DNA of 64,000 nt from Desulfosporosinus sp. FKB (GCF_002196705.1 NZ_NADJ01000040.1:62001-126000), one strand, 5' to 3'; positions 45,801 to 55,652 are shown, counted from the stretch's first letter. The notes: generated from the sequence alone by a model not told the origin. Translations and numbers: made by a program.

Positions 45801-46496
45801 CTATCCGCGTTCACCAAAAATCTGACGTCCCACTCGAACAAGAGTGGCTCCTTCTTCAATGGCCAATTCAAAGTCTCGGCTCATCCCCATTGAAAGGTCC
45901 AGCAAATCAACACCAGGCCAGCTTTGAGATTGCAAAGAATCACGGAGATTTCTCAGTTGGCGGAAGAATTCCCGAGTTTCTTGCAAGCTTGCCTCCAGAG
46001 CTCCGATGGTCATCAAACCCCGGACGTTAACATAAGGATAATCCTTAATAGAGTTTAAAAAATCCGGAACTTCTTCGGGCGCTAACCCAGCTTTAGCAGG
46101 ATCTCGAGCAATATTGACTTGGACCAATGCTGCCCAGATCAAACCTTGTCGTCTTCCTTGTTCATTTAAGGCTTCTAAAAGTGAAAGGCGATCCAAGGAA
46201 TGAATGAGAGCAACTTTGTCATTCAAATATTTAATCTTATTAGTCTGCAGTCTTCCCACAATATGCCATTCGCAATCATCCGGCATATACGGAACCTTCT
46301 CCTGCCATTCTTGGATTCGGTTTTCCGCGAAAGCTCGCTGCCCAACCTGATAAGCCTCCTGAATTTTTGGAATAGGCTGAGTCTTGGAAACCGCCAACAA
46401 TTTTACTGCGGCATAATTTCTATTGCTCCGCTCAACAGCCCGAAGAATTCGCTGACGAACTTCTATTAAACGTTGTTGAATACCCAAATCTTCCAT
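45801..46496 (-). CDS. yggS: PLP homeostasis protein YggS/YlmE
   Basis: This pyridoxal-phosphate binding protein of 231 residues has an alanine-racemase-like barrel with no racemase activity. The PLP lysine is in KLLAVSKTQP near residue 38. The C-terminal LSMGMSRDFELAIEEGATLVR... motif holds the phosphate. It regulates vitamin B6 balance. It precedes sepF as in Bacillus ylmE-ylmF. Confidence 0.93.
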   Translation of the reverse strand: MEDLGIQQRLIEVRQRILRAVERSNRNYAAVKLLAVSKTQPIPKIQEAYQVGQRAFAENRIQEWQEKVPYMPDDCEWHIVGRLQTNKIKYLNDKVALIHSLDRLSLLEALNEQGRRQGLIWAALVQVNIARDPAKAGLAPEEVPDFLNSIKDYPYVNVRGLMTIGALEASLQETREFFRQLRNLRDSLQSQSWPGVDLLDLSMGMSRDFELAIEEGATLVRVGRQIFGERG

Positions 46497-46574
46497 TTCC
46501 TGAATATCCCCTTCGCAAAGAATTCTACGCTTTTCCTCCGTTTCCTGCTACGAAAGTCTGAAGCTTAATATTTT

Positions 46575-47504
46575 TTACCTTGCAATTAGCCCCTCAAGCC
46601 CATTTCGCGGATTCGTTACAACAGGTATTCCCACCGGTAAACTGTCTACGCAAGCTTGTTGATCATTTTTATCAAGTACTTTAACTTTTTTAAAATGGAT
46701 TACCCCTTCAGTCGAAATAAAGACACCTTGTTCCTCTCCCTGTGTCCAAAGAGCGCTTCCAGGTATAAGAACGCCACTGGTCTGGGGCGCATAGATCCAA
46801 GTTATTTCTTGGTGTCTTTCAGTTGCTGACCCATCAACGTAATGAGGAAACTGAACGATTATACCCATGGGTTTTTCAGATTTACGCATAATCTGAGCAT
46901 CCATCGTTTGATTTCCTGCTGTTAAACGGATGGTTTTTCCAACAGTGATATCATCAATACTTGGCAATTGGAGGAAAGCCAGCGTCGGCGAAAGATTATT
47001 CACGATTTTACCCACAATCTCTCCCGCCTGAACCGTCTGACCAGGGACTTTAACCTGGGAAGTTTGAGCAACTAATTTTTCCAAATCCATAGACATTATG
47101 TTCTCGCTGGTAATAATTGTTTCTAAACCATCGCTTTGATGAAAGAATAGCCCTCCCATATCAGCAGTTACCACAGTGCTGCTTAGCGAACTCTGATTAC
47201 TTCCGGAAGCAGCGCCATTTTGATGAACTGCTGCCAAGGTTTCGCCTCGTCTAAAACGCTGACCATCTTTGCCGACAAACTGTATTGTTCCTGAACTGGG
47301 AGCTTTGACAGGCTGCTCCTGATTCGCAAAAACAGCAGAGACCTTTCGTTCATGAGTAATGATCCCCGGCTGAGCTGCAGTAAAGGTTATATTCCCAGAG
47401 GAAAAATTCTCTCGATAGTACCAAAAAGCTCCCCCAAATAAGATTAAGAATAAGATGATCCAAAGCCCATATGGGTTTCTTTTTTTTCGCTTTTTTTTCT
47501 CCAT
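46575..47504 (-). CDS. HlyD-like membrane-anchored protein
   Basis: This 309-residue protein has a very basic N-terminus (EKKKRKKRN), one membrane helix (about 13-30) and an extracytoplasmic part with barrel-sandwich-like segments (VKAPSSGTIQFVGKDGQRFRRGETL near 65 and PGQTVQAGEIVGKI near 155). This recalls HlyD/RND adaptor subunits. No ABC transporter or efflux pump gene lies next to it. A homologous gene sits before yggS in several Peptococcaceae, as far as I recall, so a role in envelope or division is possible but unproven. Confidence 0.65.
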   Translation of the reverse strand: MEKKKRKKRNPYGLWIILFLILFGGAFWYYRENFSSGNITFTAAQPGIITHERKVSAVFANQEQPVKAPSSGTIQFVGKDGQRFRRGETLAAVHQNGAASGSNQSSLSSTVVTADMGGLFFHQSDGLETIITSENIMSMDLEKLVAQTSQVKVPGQTVQAGEIVGKIVNNLSPTLAFLQLPSIDDITVGKTIRLTAGNQTMDAQIMRKSEKPMGIIVQFPHYVDGSATERHQEITWIYAPQTSGVLIPGSALWTQGEEQGVFISTEGVIHFKKVKVLDKNDQQACVDSLPVGIPVVTNPRNGLEGLIAR

Positions 47505-47564
47505 GGCCCCCTCCCAGAACCCGTCTCTTTTTTGATGTTCGATGCATAGGATCGTCAGGGAGCA

Positions 47565-48935
47565 CTACCTGGCTCGGGGTAAATCACAGGTAAAAACAGT
47601 TCCGACACCAAGTTGGGATGTAACATCAATAGTTCCCCCCACTCCTTCGACCATATGCTTTACAATACTTAGACCCAAGCCTGTCCCTCCTTGTTCTCGG
47701 GATCGGGCTTTGTCCACACGGTAAAAACGCTCAAAAATTCTTGGCAGCATCTCTTCAGGTATACCACAACCGGTATCACCAAACTCCAGGCGAAGATACT
47801 CTTGAAAAACTTGCGCATTCAGCCATACTCTTCCTTCAGTTGTATATTTCACAGCATTCTCTAAAAGGTTTAAGAGAAGTTGGCTTAACAGATCTTCTCC
47901 TAAGGAAAGAGGCGGTAAATCCTCCGGAAGATTGACTTCAACCTCAATGTTTTTGACTTGAGCGAAACTAAGAATAACCGGCTGAATCTTTTTATAGGCT
48001 TGCTGAAGATAGCTTATTTTGCCGGAAACGAGTCCTCCCCGGTTCTCCCGCCCTTCAAAATGAGCTAACGTTAATAGATCTTCAATTAAGCGCTGCAGGC
48101 GCAAAGTCTCGGCCTGAATAATTTTCAGGAAACGTTCGCGTAACGAAGGGACATCCGCCGCACCATCCAATAATGTTTCCACAAACCCTTTAATGGACGT
48201 TAAGGGAGTTCTTAATTCATGGGATACATTAGCAACAAATTCCGTGCGCATTTGTTCTAAACGACGAAGTTCAGTAACATCATGCATGACAATCACAGCC
48301 CCTCGCGGCTGGCCATGTTCATTTAAAATCGGGTTTACTTGACTTTGAATGGTCTTTTGCCCAAAGTGGGTTTCCCTGGTCGCACTCGGTTCTCCGGAAA
48401 GGACGTTATGAATTAAATGTTCCAGTTCTGAATCATAGGTCAGCTCCAGCAAATATTTTAACTTGCGTTCCGTATCCTGACGTCCAAAAATTCTATTCGC
48501 TGCTGCGTTAACTAAAACAACCCTGCCTACATGATCAACTGAGACAACGCCTTCTTGCATTCCTGCTAATATTGCCTCCATCTTGTGAGCTTCTTGAGTC
48601 CCGCTTTGGACAATCATCTCCACATGCCTCGAAAGACTATTCAGTTCTGCCGTAAATTCTCCGATTTCATCCGTAGAGTCTGCAAAATCAATTCGTTCAA
48701 AGTTGCCTCTCGCAATACGTTGAGTGGCCAGATGGAGTTTTTCCAATCGCTTAGCCAAATAGCTGGCATAAACATAAACAGCCCCCGCCGGAAAGCAGAT
48801 CGCCAGGATCACGACTTCAATGTCTATTTGCTGTCCGATCGTTTTTAATTTTACGCTCTCACCAACCCAAAACAAAAGCAAGGACAAGGCCGTCATAACA
48901 ATGTACAGTCCCGTTAAGCGCCATTTTATGCTCAT
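47565..48935 (-). CDS. phoR: Sensor histidine kinase, PhoR type
   Basis: This membrane kinase of 456 residues has two N-terminal helices, a HAMP region (about 60-115), a PAS domain (about 120-225), HisKA with the phospho-His in FVANVSHELRTP, and HATPase_c with NLLENAVKYT, DTGCGIPE and GGTGLGLSIVK. It starts 4 bases after the phoP stop; an upstream frame extension to 49010 was dropped because MSIKWRLTGL with AAAGGG in front is a better start. PhoR-like kinases respond to phosphate limitation in Bacillus; other signals are possible. Confidence 0.88.
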   Translation of the reverse strand: MSIKWRLTGLYIVMTALSLLLFWVGESVKLKTIGQQIDIEVVILAICFPAGAVYVYASYLAKRLEKLHLATQRIARGNFERIDFADSTDEIGEFTAELNSLSRHVEMIVQSGTQEAHKMEAILAGMQEGVVSVDHVGRVVLVNAAANRIFGRQDTERKLKYLLELTYDSELEHLIHNVLSGEPSATRETHFGQKTIQSQVNPILNEHGQPRGAVIVMHDVTELRRLEQMRTEFVANVSHELRTPLTSIKGFVETLLDGAADVPSLRERFLKIIQAETLRLQRLIEDLLTLAHFEGRENRGGLVSGKISYLQQAYKKIQPVILSFAQVKNIEVEVNLPEDLPPLSLGEDLLSQLLLNLLENAVKYTTEGRVWLNAQVFQEYLRLEFGDTGCGIPEEMLPRIFERFYRVDKARSREQGGTGLGLSIVKHMVEGVGGTIDVTSQLGVGTVFTCDLPRAR

Positions 48936-48939
48936 ATTC

Positions 48940-49626
48940 TTACCCTTTAAAACGGTAGCCGATTCCGCGCAGCGTTTCAATGTACTCCGGATTCGAGGGA
49001 TCACGCTCAATTTTTAGCCGCAAATGCCGCACATGAACATCAACAGTACGGGTATCCCCATGATACTCATAGCCCCAAATGCGTTCCAGAAGTTCATCTC
49101 TTGAATACACTTTGCCAGGATGGGCAGCAAAAACGCGTAAAAGCTCAAATTCTTTTGGCGTCAGCTCAACTTCTTCACCTCGGATGAGAACACGGAAACC
49201 GTTAATGTCAATACGCAGCTCTCCTCGTACAATTATAGCTTCCGAATCTTCCGGGACGTTTATGCGGCGTAAACGAGCTTTGATTCTCGCCAGTAGTTCC
49301 CGGGGACTAAAAGGCTTTGTCATATAATCATCTGCCCCAAGCTCCAAACCCAGAACCTTATCGATCTCTTCACCTTTCGCCGTTAACATAATAATTGGTA
49401 TCTGCTGAAACTTTGTATTTAAACGAAGTCTGCGGCAGACCTCTAAGCCGTCCATTCCCGGCAGCATGACATCAAGAACAAGCAAATCCGGCTGTTCCTT
49501 TTCAATAGACACTAAGGCTTCCGGACCATCTTTTGCCACCCGAACCTGATATCCTTCTTTTTCCAAATTGAATCTAAGCAGTTCTTGAATGGGTTCCTCA
49601 TCATCCACAACTAATATTGTTGCCAC
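48940..49626 (-). CDS. phoP: OmpR-family response regulator, PhoP type
   Basis: This 228-residue regulator has a receiver domain (acidic DDE at 8-10, phospho-Asp52 in LLVLDVMLPGMDG, Lys near 101) and a winged-helix DNA-binding domain (about 130-228, GYEYHGDTRTVDVHVRHLRLKIE). It is coupled to phoR and its ATG directly abuts the pgeF stop. OmpR-type regulators bind 11-base-period direct repeats like that seen at 19821-19848. Confidence 0.9.
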   Translation of the reverse strand: MATILVVDDEEPIQELLRFNLEKEGYQVRVAKDGPEALVSIEKEQPDLLVLDVMLPGMDGLEVCRRLRLNTKFQQIPIIMLTAKGEEIDKVLGLELGADDYMTKPFSPRELLARIKARLRRINVPEDSEAIIVRGELRIDINGFRVLIRGEEVELTPKEFELLRVFAAHPGKVYSRDELLERIWGYEYHGDTRTVDVHVRHLRLKIERDPSNPEYIETLRGIGYRFKG

Positions 49627-50436
49627 TTAAATCCCCCCAATTCTAATCCAACCTGCCATTCGTCCTGTTCGAGCACCATCACGACGATGAGAAAAAAACC
49701 ATTCCGGGTTATCTTTTGTGCAAAGGGCCGCCACTGCAATATTATCCGGGCAAACACCTTTTTCTAACAATGTAGTCCTATTAGCTTCCCACAGATCAAG
49801 CTGGTACTGTCCTTCAGAGATCGGACGCAAAAAGGGAGTTTCTGCGTAGTTGGCGCGAAATTGACTAGCAACACGTTCATCGACAACGTAACAGCAGGGG
49901 CCGATACTGGGTCCGATGGCAGCCCAAGCCTTTTCCGTACAGCCTCCGGCTTCTTCAAAACACTCTAAGGCTCTGCAGCCAATTTTCTGCATCGTTCCCT
50001 TCCAACCCGCATGAGCGATGCCAACCGCCTTAAGATCAGGATAATAGAAATAAAGAGGAACACAATCTGCATAAAATGTCATGAGACCAACGGAACTCTT
50101 TGTAGCAAGACCATCGACACCTGGGATAACAGTTTCTTGATCACGAAGACCTCGGCCGCCATCTTCCTCATCAACCCATACAACCTTTGCTCCATGAATT
50201 TGTTCTCCCACGACAGCTCCCGACCAGGAGACGTCCCACAGACCAAGCCAACGCGAACGATTCTCCAAAACATCCCCAGCTTCATCCCCAACATGAAGTC
50301 CTAAATTCAAACTGTCATAGGGGGAGTGACTAACACCTCCCTTGCGCGTCGAGAAGCCTATATCAATTCCTTCTTCAAGCCACTTTGAAATTGTTAGAAC
50401 GGTAAATTCTCCTTTTCTTTGCCAGTTCCAGTTCAT
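49627..50436 (-). CDS. pgeF: Peptidoglycan editing factor / multicopper polyphenol-oxidase-like (PgeF/YlmD)
   Basis: This 269-residue protein of the YfiH/laccase-domain family has the zinc/copper ligand motifs FYADCVPLYFY near 125 and IAHAGWKGT near 147. Members are purine nucleoside phosphorylases and/or peptidoglycan editors. It is the first gene of the pgeF-phoP-phoR run; in Bacillus ylmD sits next to ylmE. AAAGGAG lies 8 bases before the ATG. Confidence 0.88.
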   Translation of the reverse strand: MNWNWQRKGEFTVLTISKWLEEGIDIGFSTRKGGVSHSPYDSLNLGLHVGDEAGDVLENRSRWLGLWDVSWSGAVVGEQIHGAKVVWVDEEDGGRGLRDQETVIPGVDGLATKSSVGLMTFYADCVPLYFYYPDLKAVGIAHAGWKGTMQKIGCRALECFEEAGGCTEKAWAAIGPSIGPCCYVVDERVASQFRANYAETPFLRPISEGQYQLDLWEANRTTLLEKGVCPDNIAVAALCTKDNPEWFFSHRRDGARTGRMAGWIRIGGI

Positions 50437-50590
50437 CCTCTGACTCCTTTAATTTCTTTTTTAATATATCATTTAATAACCATAAGAACAAACCTGCTAT
50501 TAGTCCTATTTCGACTAGTACTAGAAAAACATTGGCGAATATCCGGATAATATGTAGATAAAACCTGTCCTTTGCGGAACAAATATAAAT

Positions 50591-50637
50591 AAAAGCATAA
50601 GCACATGTTCTTAGATTTAAGAACTATGACTTATGCC
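50591..50637 (-). terminator. Terminator after ylmC
   Basis: A minus-strand composite stem (GCATAAG / CTTATGC around an inner GTTCTTA / TAAGAAC) is followed by TTTTATTT. The rest of the gap to pgeF shows no clear promoter box. Confidence 0.65.
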
Positions 50638-50659
50638 TATTGATTCAACTTAAGTACTC

Positions 50660-50938
50660 TTAGCGATGGTCATCATTCTCCGGATGGTATTCAGGCAGAT
50701 CATGGGCATCAACTAAAATAACATCCACTCCAATTTTCTTAACCCGTTCCCAAGGAATTATAAAATCCTCAGGTTTTCCGCCGCCAAAAAGTCCCCAACT
50801 ACTTCTTGCAGGCCCTGGTACCACCATTCCTTTAACAATACCCTTCTCTAGATCCAAATCGAGATCTTTAATTGGGCCTAACCTTCGGCCATCCTTGATA
50901 TTGACAATATCCAATAAGCGCAAATCTGAGATTCTCAT
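50660..50938 (-). CDS. ylmC: YlmC/YmxH family PRC-barrel sporulation protein
   Basis: This 92-residue PRC-barrel-like protein begins MRISDLRLLDIVNIKDGRRLG, then has IPWERVKKIGVDVILVD. The YlmC/YmxH family is found in spore formers and is expressed under SigE control in Bacillus. It lies downstream of sigG. A possible SigE/SigK-type -10 lies upstream. The molecular function is unknown. Confidence 0.88.
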   Translation of the reverse strand: MRISDLRLLDIVNIKDGRRLGPIKDLDLDLEKGIVKGMVVPGPARSSWGLFGGGKPEDFIIPWERVKKIGVDVILVDAHDLPEYHPENDDHR

Positions 50939-50977
50939 AGATTAATCCCCCCTGATGAGGCTCAACTGTCATATATC

Positions 50978-50985
50978 ATTATATG
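50978..50985 (-). promoter_or_regulatory. Candidate sporulation-type -10 box for ylmC
   Basis: The minus-strand CATATAAT fits the SigE -10 (CATACANT) in seven of eight positions; the -35 match is poor, and the same box contains a SigA TATAAT. Confidence 0.3.
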
Positions 50986-51043
50986 TGGGATGGTCTTTAA
51001 ATAGCCTTCGATTTTTATATTTTTTAATTTTCAGCGGATGATC

Positions 51044-51085
51044 AGTGAACCACTCCCATTTGTAGAAGAGGGAGTCTTACGATTG
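51044..51085 (-). repeat. Palindromic dispersed element, copy 4 (shortest complete copy)
   Basis: On the minus strand it runs CAATCGTAAGAC to GTTCACT in 42 bases with one hairpin (ACTCCCTCTT / AAATGGGAGT). It lacks the GTTCAGC module of the other copies. It lies in the 229-base gap between sigG and ylmC. Confidence 0.75.
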
Positions 51086-51167
51086 AATAAACTGACTCAG
51101 TTCAGGCAAATTTAGCCGCAGTGGCTGTAAAGGGTTCAGTTGGGATGACCTTGATCTTGCACAGTGC

Positions 51168-51941
51168 TTAAACGTACTTGCGCATATGCTGCATAGCCGC
51201 CTTTTCTAAGCGTGACACTTGGGCCTGGGATATCCCTATCTCATCGGCGACTTCCATCTGTGTCTTGCCATTAAAAAACCTTAACGATAAAATCAGCTTT
51301 TCCCGTTCACTTAAACGTCTAAGGGCCTCGCGGACTGCAAGCCCCTCTACCCATCCATTGTCTGTCTGTTTATCATCTCCGATTTGGTCCATAACAAAAA
51401 TAGGGTCCCCGCCGTCATGATAAATCGGCTCAAACAAAGAAATCGGTTCCTGAATGGCATCCAAAGCAAAAATAACGTCTTCACGCGGCAAGGACAGCTT
51501 ACTGGCGATCTCCGCAACCGTTGGTTCGCGCGAGCACTCACAAACTAATTGATCCCTTACTTGTAAGGCTTTATAAGCAATGTCTCTAAGTGATCGGCTT
51601 ACCCTAATGGGATTATTGTCCCTTAAGTACCGGCGAATTTCTCCGATGATCATCGGCACAGCGTAAGTTGAAAACTTTACGTTTTGGCTAAGATCAAAGT
51701 TGTCAATCGCTTTCATCAATCCAATGCATCCAACCTGAAATAAGTCGTCAACATACTCGCCTCGATTTGTAAATCTCTGAATTACGCTGAGTACAAGGCG
51801 AAGATTCCCGTGGATTAATTTTTCTCGGGCACTGCGATCTCCGGCTTGATAAATCACAAACAGCTCTTTCATTTTTGCACTGGATAAAACAGGTAGCTTC
51901 GAGGTGTTCACGCCACAGATTTCAACTTTATTTAATGCCAA
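51168..51941 (-). CDS. sigG: Sporulation sigma factor SigG
   Basis: This forespore-specific late sigma factor of 257 residues starts NKVEICGVNTSKLPVL, a hallmark of SigG. Region 2 follows (LFQVGCIGLMKAIDNFDLSQNVKFSTYAV near 65-95) and region 4 ends in ISQAQVSRLEKAAMQHMRKYV. It lies 57 bases after sigE, the order conserved in spore formers. Confidence 0.96.
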   Translation of the reverse strand: MALNKVEICGVNTSKLPVLSSAKMKELFVIYQAGDRSAREKLIHGNLRLVLSVIQRFTNRGEYVDDLFQVGCIGLMKAIDNFDLSQNVKFSTYAVPMIIGEIRRYLRDNNPIRVSRSLRDIAYKALQVRDQLVCECSREPTVAEIASKLSLPREDVIFALDAIQEPISLFEPIYHDGGDPIFVMDQIGDDKQTDNGWVEGLAVREALRRLSEREKLILSLRFFNGKTQMEVADEIGISQAQVSRLEKAAMQHMRKYV

Positions 51942-51998
51942 CTTAAGAGCACCTCCCCAGACAATTCTGTTGGAAAGTATGCCCGTTGACCGTTTTAC

Positions 51999-52721
51999 TT
52001 ATTCTAAACGACAAAATTCTTTACGCAATCTGCGAATTATTCTTTTTTCGAGTCGTGAAATGTAGGATTGTGAGATACCAAGTCGATCCGCCACCTCCTT
52101 TTGGGTTTTCTCTACCCCATTATCTAAGCCAAATCTTAATTCCATAATAATTTTTTCTCGGTTCGTTAGTCTTTCCATAGCTAAATGCAATAACTGCCGG
52201 TCAACTTGTTCTTCAATAGGTTTGGAGATGACATCATTCTCTGTTCCCAGAACATCTGAAAGCAATAACTCATTTCCATCCCAATCAATGTTCAAAGGTT
52301 CATCAAAAGATACTTCAGAACGAGTCTTATTATTACGTCTAAGATACATCAAAATCTCATTTTCAATACAACGGGAAGCATAAGTTGCCAATTTAATCTT
52401 TTTCTGCGGATCAAACGTGTTAACTGCTTTGATTAAGCCAATGGTTCCGATAGAAACCAGGTCTTCAATGCCTATCCCGGTATTTTCAAACTTTCTGGCA
52501 ATGTACACGACGAGCCTGAGGTTACGTTCAATTAAGATATCCCTGATCGAAGGATCGCCCATTTCCAGACGCTCTAAGAGCAGCCCTTCTTCGTCTGAAT
52601 TTAGAGGAGGGGGCAAGGCTTCACTGCTTCCGACATAATAGATACCTCGAGCCGAAAAGAATTTCTGGCGAAACACGACCCAAAAACGGCTAATTTTATC
52701 GACAACATTACTCCACCACAT
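51999..52721 (-). CDS. sigE: Sporulation sigma factor SigE precursor
   Basis: This mother-cell sigma factor of 240 residues is made as an inactive precursor. About the first 27 residues form the pro-sequence (hydrophobic/basic [17 protein letters not shown]), cleaved by SpoIIGA near the conserved [13 protein letters not shown]. Region 2 has [28 protein letters not shown]-like residues and region 4 [17 protein letters not shown]. It starts 3 bases after spoIIGA. Confidence 0.97.
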   Translation of the reverse strand: MWWSNVVDKISRFWVVFRQKFFSARGIYYVGSSEALPPPLNSDEEGLLLERLEMGDPSIRDILIERNLRLVVYIARKFENTGIGIEDLVSIGTIGLIKAVNTFDPQKKIKLATYASRCIENEILMYLRRNNKTRSEVSFDEPLNIDWDGNELLLSDVLGTENDVISKPIEEQVDRQLLHLAMERLTNREKIIMELRFGLDNGVEKTQKEVADRLGISQSYISRLEKRIIRRLRKEFCRLE

Positions 52722-52723
52722 AA

Positions 52724-53641
52724 TTATTCATCTCCACCTTTCTGCAATAGTTCCGGGTGCAGTAACGCTTGATATTCACCCTCCGAACTTAATATTTGTT
52801 TGACAAGAGCCACAGTTGCCTGGATTTGGCGAGGGCCATCCTTATCAAAACAAGTGACCCGAGCAGGTCTGATCCCTAGAAGCCAACTTCGGCGATCAAT
52901 AGTTTGAAAGGGAATAAAAACAAGACGTCTCATTAAACTAGGATTTTCTTTCCATAAGAATGGCCATGGATCCTTACTTTCCTCCCAGGGTATTTCAAGA
53001 AAGGACTGTATTTCCTGGGGTATCGAGGTCGCTGCAGCCTCTTCTTCCACAAGTAAGACAGGATTGCCATTCAACGGGTCCCTCAGCTGATTGCCCGTAT
53101 CCAACAAGGCTTTAAAATTGACGAGTTTTTGGCCATCACCTTCAAAATCAATTTCCAGTTCAAAAAGGTTTTTTTCTAAGCGAGAACGTCCTGTCTGCCA
53201 TCGCTGCCAGCGGTCTTGTAATATCCACCATAAAAATCCTGACAAGGGCAAAATCCAAAAAGTTCCTTTGACAAGGGTAAGCATGTCATTACCCAGACCC
53301 TTATCAAACTGTATCCACCCCCATAAAGCATAAACAAACCCCCCGAGTCCGGCGGAAAAAAGCCAAAACCCCAGGAAGACCTTAAGAAAAACCTTTATAC
53401 TCCGGATCGGGTAGGCTGCTAAAACCATGAGGAAAGGGATGAGCCACTTGCTCAGAGTCGTCCAGGGCGGACCGGAATAACACACTAAGATTACCGGAAT
53501 TTCCCCAAGCAATACCCCAGCCAATATTCGTTTCGATCGAATTGGCAGATGAAGCATTCGGCCTGCTAGAATAAGAAGTAGTGCATCTACGCCTCCATTC
53601 ACGAGCATATCTAAATCGAGATAAGTCATCGCTCCATTCAT
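52724..53641 (-). CDS. spoIIGA: Sigma-E processing peptidase SpoIIGA
   Basis: This membrane aspartic protease cleaves pro-SigE. Its 305 residues comprise about five N-terminal membrane segments (to about residue 140) and a protease domain with the catalytic Asp181 in [15 protein letters not shown]. It is activated by SpoIIR from the forespore in Bacillus. It is cotranscribed with sigE. AAAGGA precedes the ATG. Confidence 0.95.
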   Translation of the reverse strand: MNGAMTYLDLDMLVNGGVDALLLILAGRMLHLPIRSKRILAGVLLGEIPVILVCYSGPPWTTLSKWLIPFLMVLAAYPIRSIKVFLKVFLGFWLFSAGLGGFVYALWGWIQFDKGLGNDMLTLVKGTFWILPLSGFLWWILQDRWQRWQTGRSRLEKNLFELEIDFEGDGQKLVNFKALLDTGNQLRDPLNGNPVLLVEEEAAATSIPQEIQSFLEIPWEESKDPWPFLWKENPSLMRRLVFIPFQTIDRRSWLLGIRPARVTCFDKDGPRQIQATVALVKQILSSEGEYQALLHPELLQKGGDE

Positions 53642-53671
53642 TGACGCATCCTTTCCAGATCTATACTAAAA

Positions 53672-53677
53672 ATTATA
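53672..53677 (-). promoter_or_regulatory. -10 box upstream of spoIIGA
   Basis: A minus-strand TATAAT lies 31 bases before the ATG. No TTGACA at 17 bases is seen; in Bacillus this promoter has an abnormal spacing and needs Spo0A. An inverted repeat AGCGAC / GTCGCT lies just upstream (about 53682-53707), but no good Spo0A box is present. Confidence 0.4.
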
Positions 53678-53853
53678 GCTTAGCGACGGAGGAAAAAGCT
53701 GTCGCTTTCAGTGACCTTGTTTGGGATTTTTTAGGAGAATGAATACGAGTAGTGTAGTTTTAGATCAAACTTGGCTGCTGCCAAGCCCCCAAGTATCGAC
53801 GACACTCTGAATTCCCTAAGCACTTAACTGGCTGAAAATCTCAACAGAACTAT

Positions 53854-53881
53854 TTAGCTGATGCTCGAAGACACAGTCTTC
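53854..53881 (+). repeat. Second palindromic repeat family, copy b
   Basis: TTAGCTG-n3-CTCGAAGACAC-n-GTCTTC, 24 of 28 bases identical to 34553-34580. It lies in the 337-base gap between spoIIGA and the chemoreceptor gene, together with the terminator at 53911. Confidence 0.55.
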
Positions 53882-53910
53882 CACCCGCCAGCCTCTGGGG
53901 AGAAGTGAAT

Positions 53911-53951
53911 AAAAAAAACCTGTCGGGAATGCTTGATTCATTCCCGACAGG
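53911..53951 (-). terminator. Terminator after the chemoreceptor gene
   Basis: A perfect 13-bp stem CCTGTCGGGAATG / CATTCCCGACAGG is followed on the minus strand by eight T. Confidence 0.92.
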
Positions 53952-53978
53952 CATAAAATGATCTTACGTAGAATTACG

Positions 53979-55349
53979 TTAACACTCTTGCTGTAGTTCT
54001 TGTAAAACAGCAACCACCTCTTGTGATGCTTGAGCCATTTTATGCAGCAGTTCTCCCCCTCTCGTTTTATCACCTTGTTCAATCGCTGAGGCCGCCTCTC
54101 GAGCCAGTTCATGAACTAGTTTATGCGGGGCTTCCAGCTTGGCCAAAACATTGGTGGAACGGAATTGGAGCGAATGGTCGCTTTCAACCCATTGACCTAA
54201 ACGACAGCCATGATGGTCACCAATTTGTTTGGCAGTCAGATGTTCGTACCCCAAAAGTAAGTTGTAAATTCGCCATGTCCATAAGAGATGGTCTGTCTTA
54301 CACAATTCTAAAGCTTGATAATCGGACATAGTAGGAACTCGTGTAACTTGTTCTGAACGAATTGTTTCTAGTTCCCGACTAAGATCATAAATTCCTTGAC
54401 CGGTTACTTCAGCTATGTTTTTAATTTCTTCGGCAGCCAGAGTCAACGTGGAAATGCTTCCGGCTGCCTCTTGAACGGCTGCACTCTGCTCTTCACTGCT
54501 GGCTGCAATATTTTGGATATCCTCTGTGATAGACGTAAAGTTTTCGATAATTCCTTCTAAGGATGATGCTGCTTCCTGCATTATCGTTTTACCATTATAC
54601 ATCGTTTGCGATAGTGTCACAATTTTCTGGTTTGTCTCAAAAGAATTCTGACTAAGAACAGCAATTTTCTGACGAATATCCGTCACCGATGTCGTTGTAT
54701 GTTCGGCAAGTTTACGAACCTCATCCGCCACAACAGCAAATCCCCGACCCTGCTCCCCGGCACGGGCCGCTTCGATAGCTGCATTGAGAGCCAGTAAGTT
54801 TGTTTGATCAGCCACACCGGCAATAACCGTCACAATCTTTTCAATGTCCTTCATGGAATTCAATACTTCTTGAACCTGTTGGCTGACTACAGAAAATTCA
54901 TCAAAGGAACGTTCAACGAAGAGAATGGCTTCTTGTATTTTTTCACCTCCGGAAACAGCTGCCGAGGTTGCTTGTTCAACAAACCCCGAGGAATTGGTAG
55001 CAGACTGGGCAACCTGATCCGAAGAAGCGCCCAATTCTTCAGACTGAGCAGCAAGACCTGTTAAATGATCCGCTTGTTCCTCGACCTTATGCAGCATTTG
55101 GCGGATTGAGGTCATATCAATCAATCGCTTGACAGAATTATCGATATCCTTCAGGGAAGCCGAAGATGCCTCTTGTCTCTCGGCAATGACGCGGTTAAGA
55201 ATTTCCACCACAGGGTAAAGGGGACTTGAAGGCTCAATATCGACTTCCAAGGGCCTGGTAAAATCAGATTGGCTTAAAGCCTTATATATTTTTTCACAAT
55301 CGGAATTAGGCGTAAGAACTTCGGAGGTCTTACCTTTGAATAATCCCAT
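53979..55349 (-). CDS. Soluble methyl-accepting chemotaxis protein with C-terminal CZB zinc domain
   Basis: This 456-residue chemoreceptor has no membrane segment. After a short N-terminal region, the signalling domain (about 80-330) includes the tip [46 protein letters not shown] (only partly quoted: [18 protein letters not shown]). Residues about 345-450 form a CZB domain: [10 protein letters not shown], then [11 protein letters not shown] and PHKLVHELA carry the His/Cys zinc ligands. CZB receptors sense zinc or chlorine oxidants in other bacteria. No other chemotaxis gene lies near, and a terminator isolates it from spoIIGA. Confidence 0.9.
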   Translation of the reverse strand: MGLFKGKTSEVLTPNSDCEKIYKALSQSDFTRPLEVDIEPSSPLYPVVEILNRVIAERQEASSASLKDIDNSVKRLIDMTSIRQMLHKVEEQADHLTGLAAQSEELGASSDQVAQSATNSSGFVEQATSAAVSGGEKIQEAILFVERSFDEFSVVSQQVQEVLNSMKDIEKIVTVIAGVADQTNLLALNAAIEAARAGEQGRGFAVVADEVRKLAEHTTTSVTDIRQKIAVLSQNSFETNQKIVTLSQTMYNGKTIMQEAASSLEGIIENFTSITEDIQNIAASSEEQSAAVQEAAGSISTLTLAAEEIKNIAEVTGQGIYDLSRELETIRSEQVTRVPTMSDYQALELCKTDHLLWTWRIYNLLLGYEHLTAKQIGDHHGCRLGQWVESDHSLQFRSTNVLAKLEAPHKLVHELAREAASAIEQGDKTRGGELLHKMAQASQEVVAVLQELQQEC

Positions 55350-55609
55350 ACAGACATCATCCTTCTTATCTTAAATTCCCGAATTATTCTGCAACATTCT
55401 ACATTATTCTTCGAATTCCTTCGTGGTAAACCAAGTTTCTAAAAATAATTACTATGTAAAACTTATAATACGAGGTTGATTAGCATACTCCTTTGTGACT
55501 GCCTGCCTTAGTCAATTCGATAATTAAGGATAAAACTAGCCAAAAGGACCTACCAAAACTTGTTAGCACCCTCCTTGAATCTCCAATTTTGCTTGCCAAA
55601 TCATTAAAT

Positions 55610-55652
55610 AAAGGCGTTCTTACTCCACTACTAGTGAAGCGAGAACGCCTTT
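55610..55652 (-). terminator. Hairpin downstream of ftsZ
   Basis: An 11-bp stem AAAGGCGTTCT / AGAACGCCTTT encloses a smaller CACTAGTAGTG palindrome; on the minus strand the tail is TTTATTTAA, so it could terminate the ftsZ transcript, 150 bases after the stop. The rest of this 456-base gap (55350-55805) holds the copy-5 element and A/T-rich sequence. Confidence 0.55.

Noticed and set aside
51942-51998. SigF/SigG-type promoter before sigG
   Set aside because: GTAAA and CATACTT are present but the spacing is wrong and the -10 is imperfect; not strong enough to list.
53680-53720. Spo0A boxes upstream of spoIIGA
   Set aside because: TGTCGCT matches TGTCGAA in only five of seven positions; left as an inverted repeat only.
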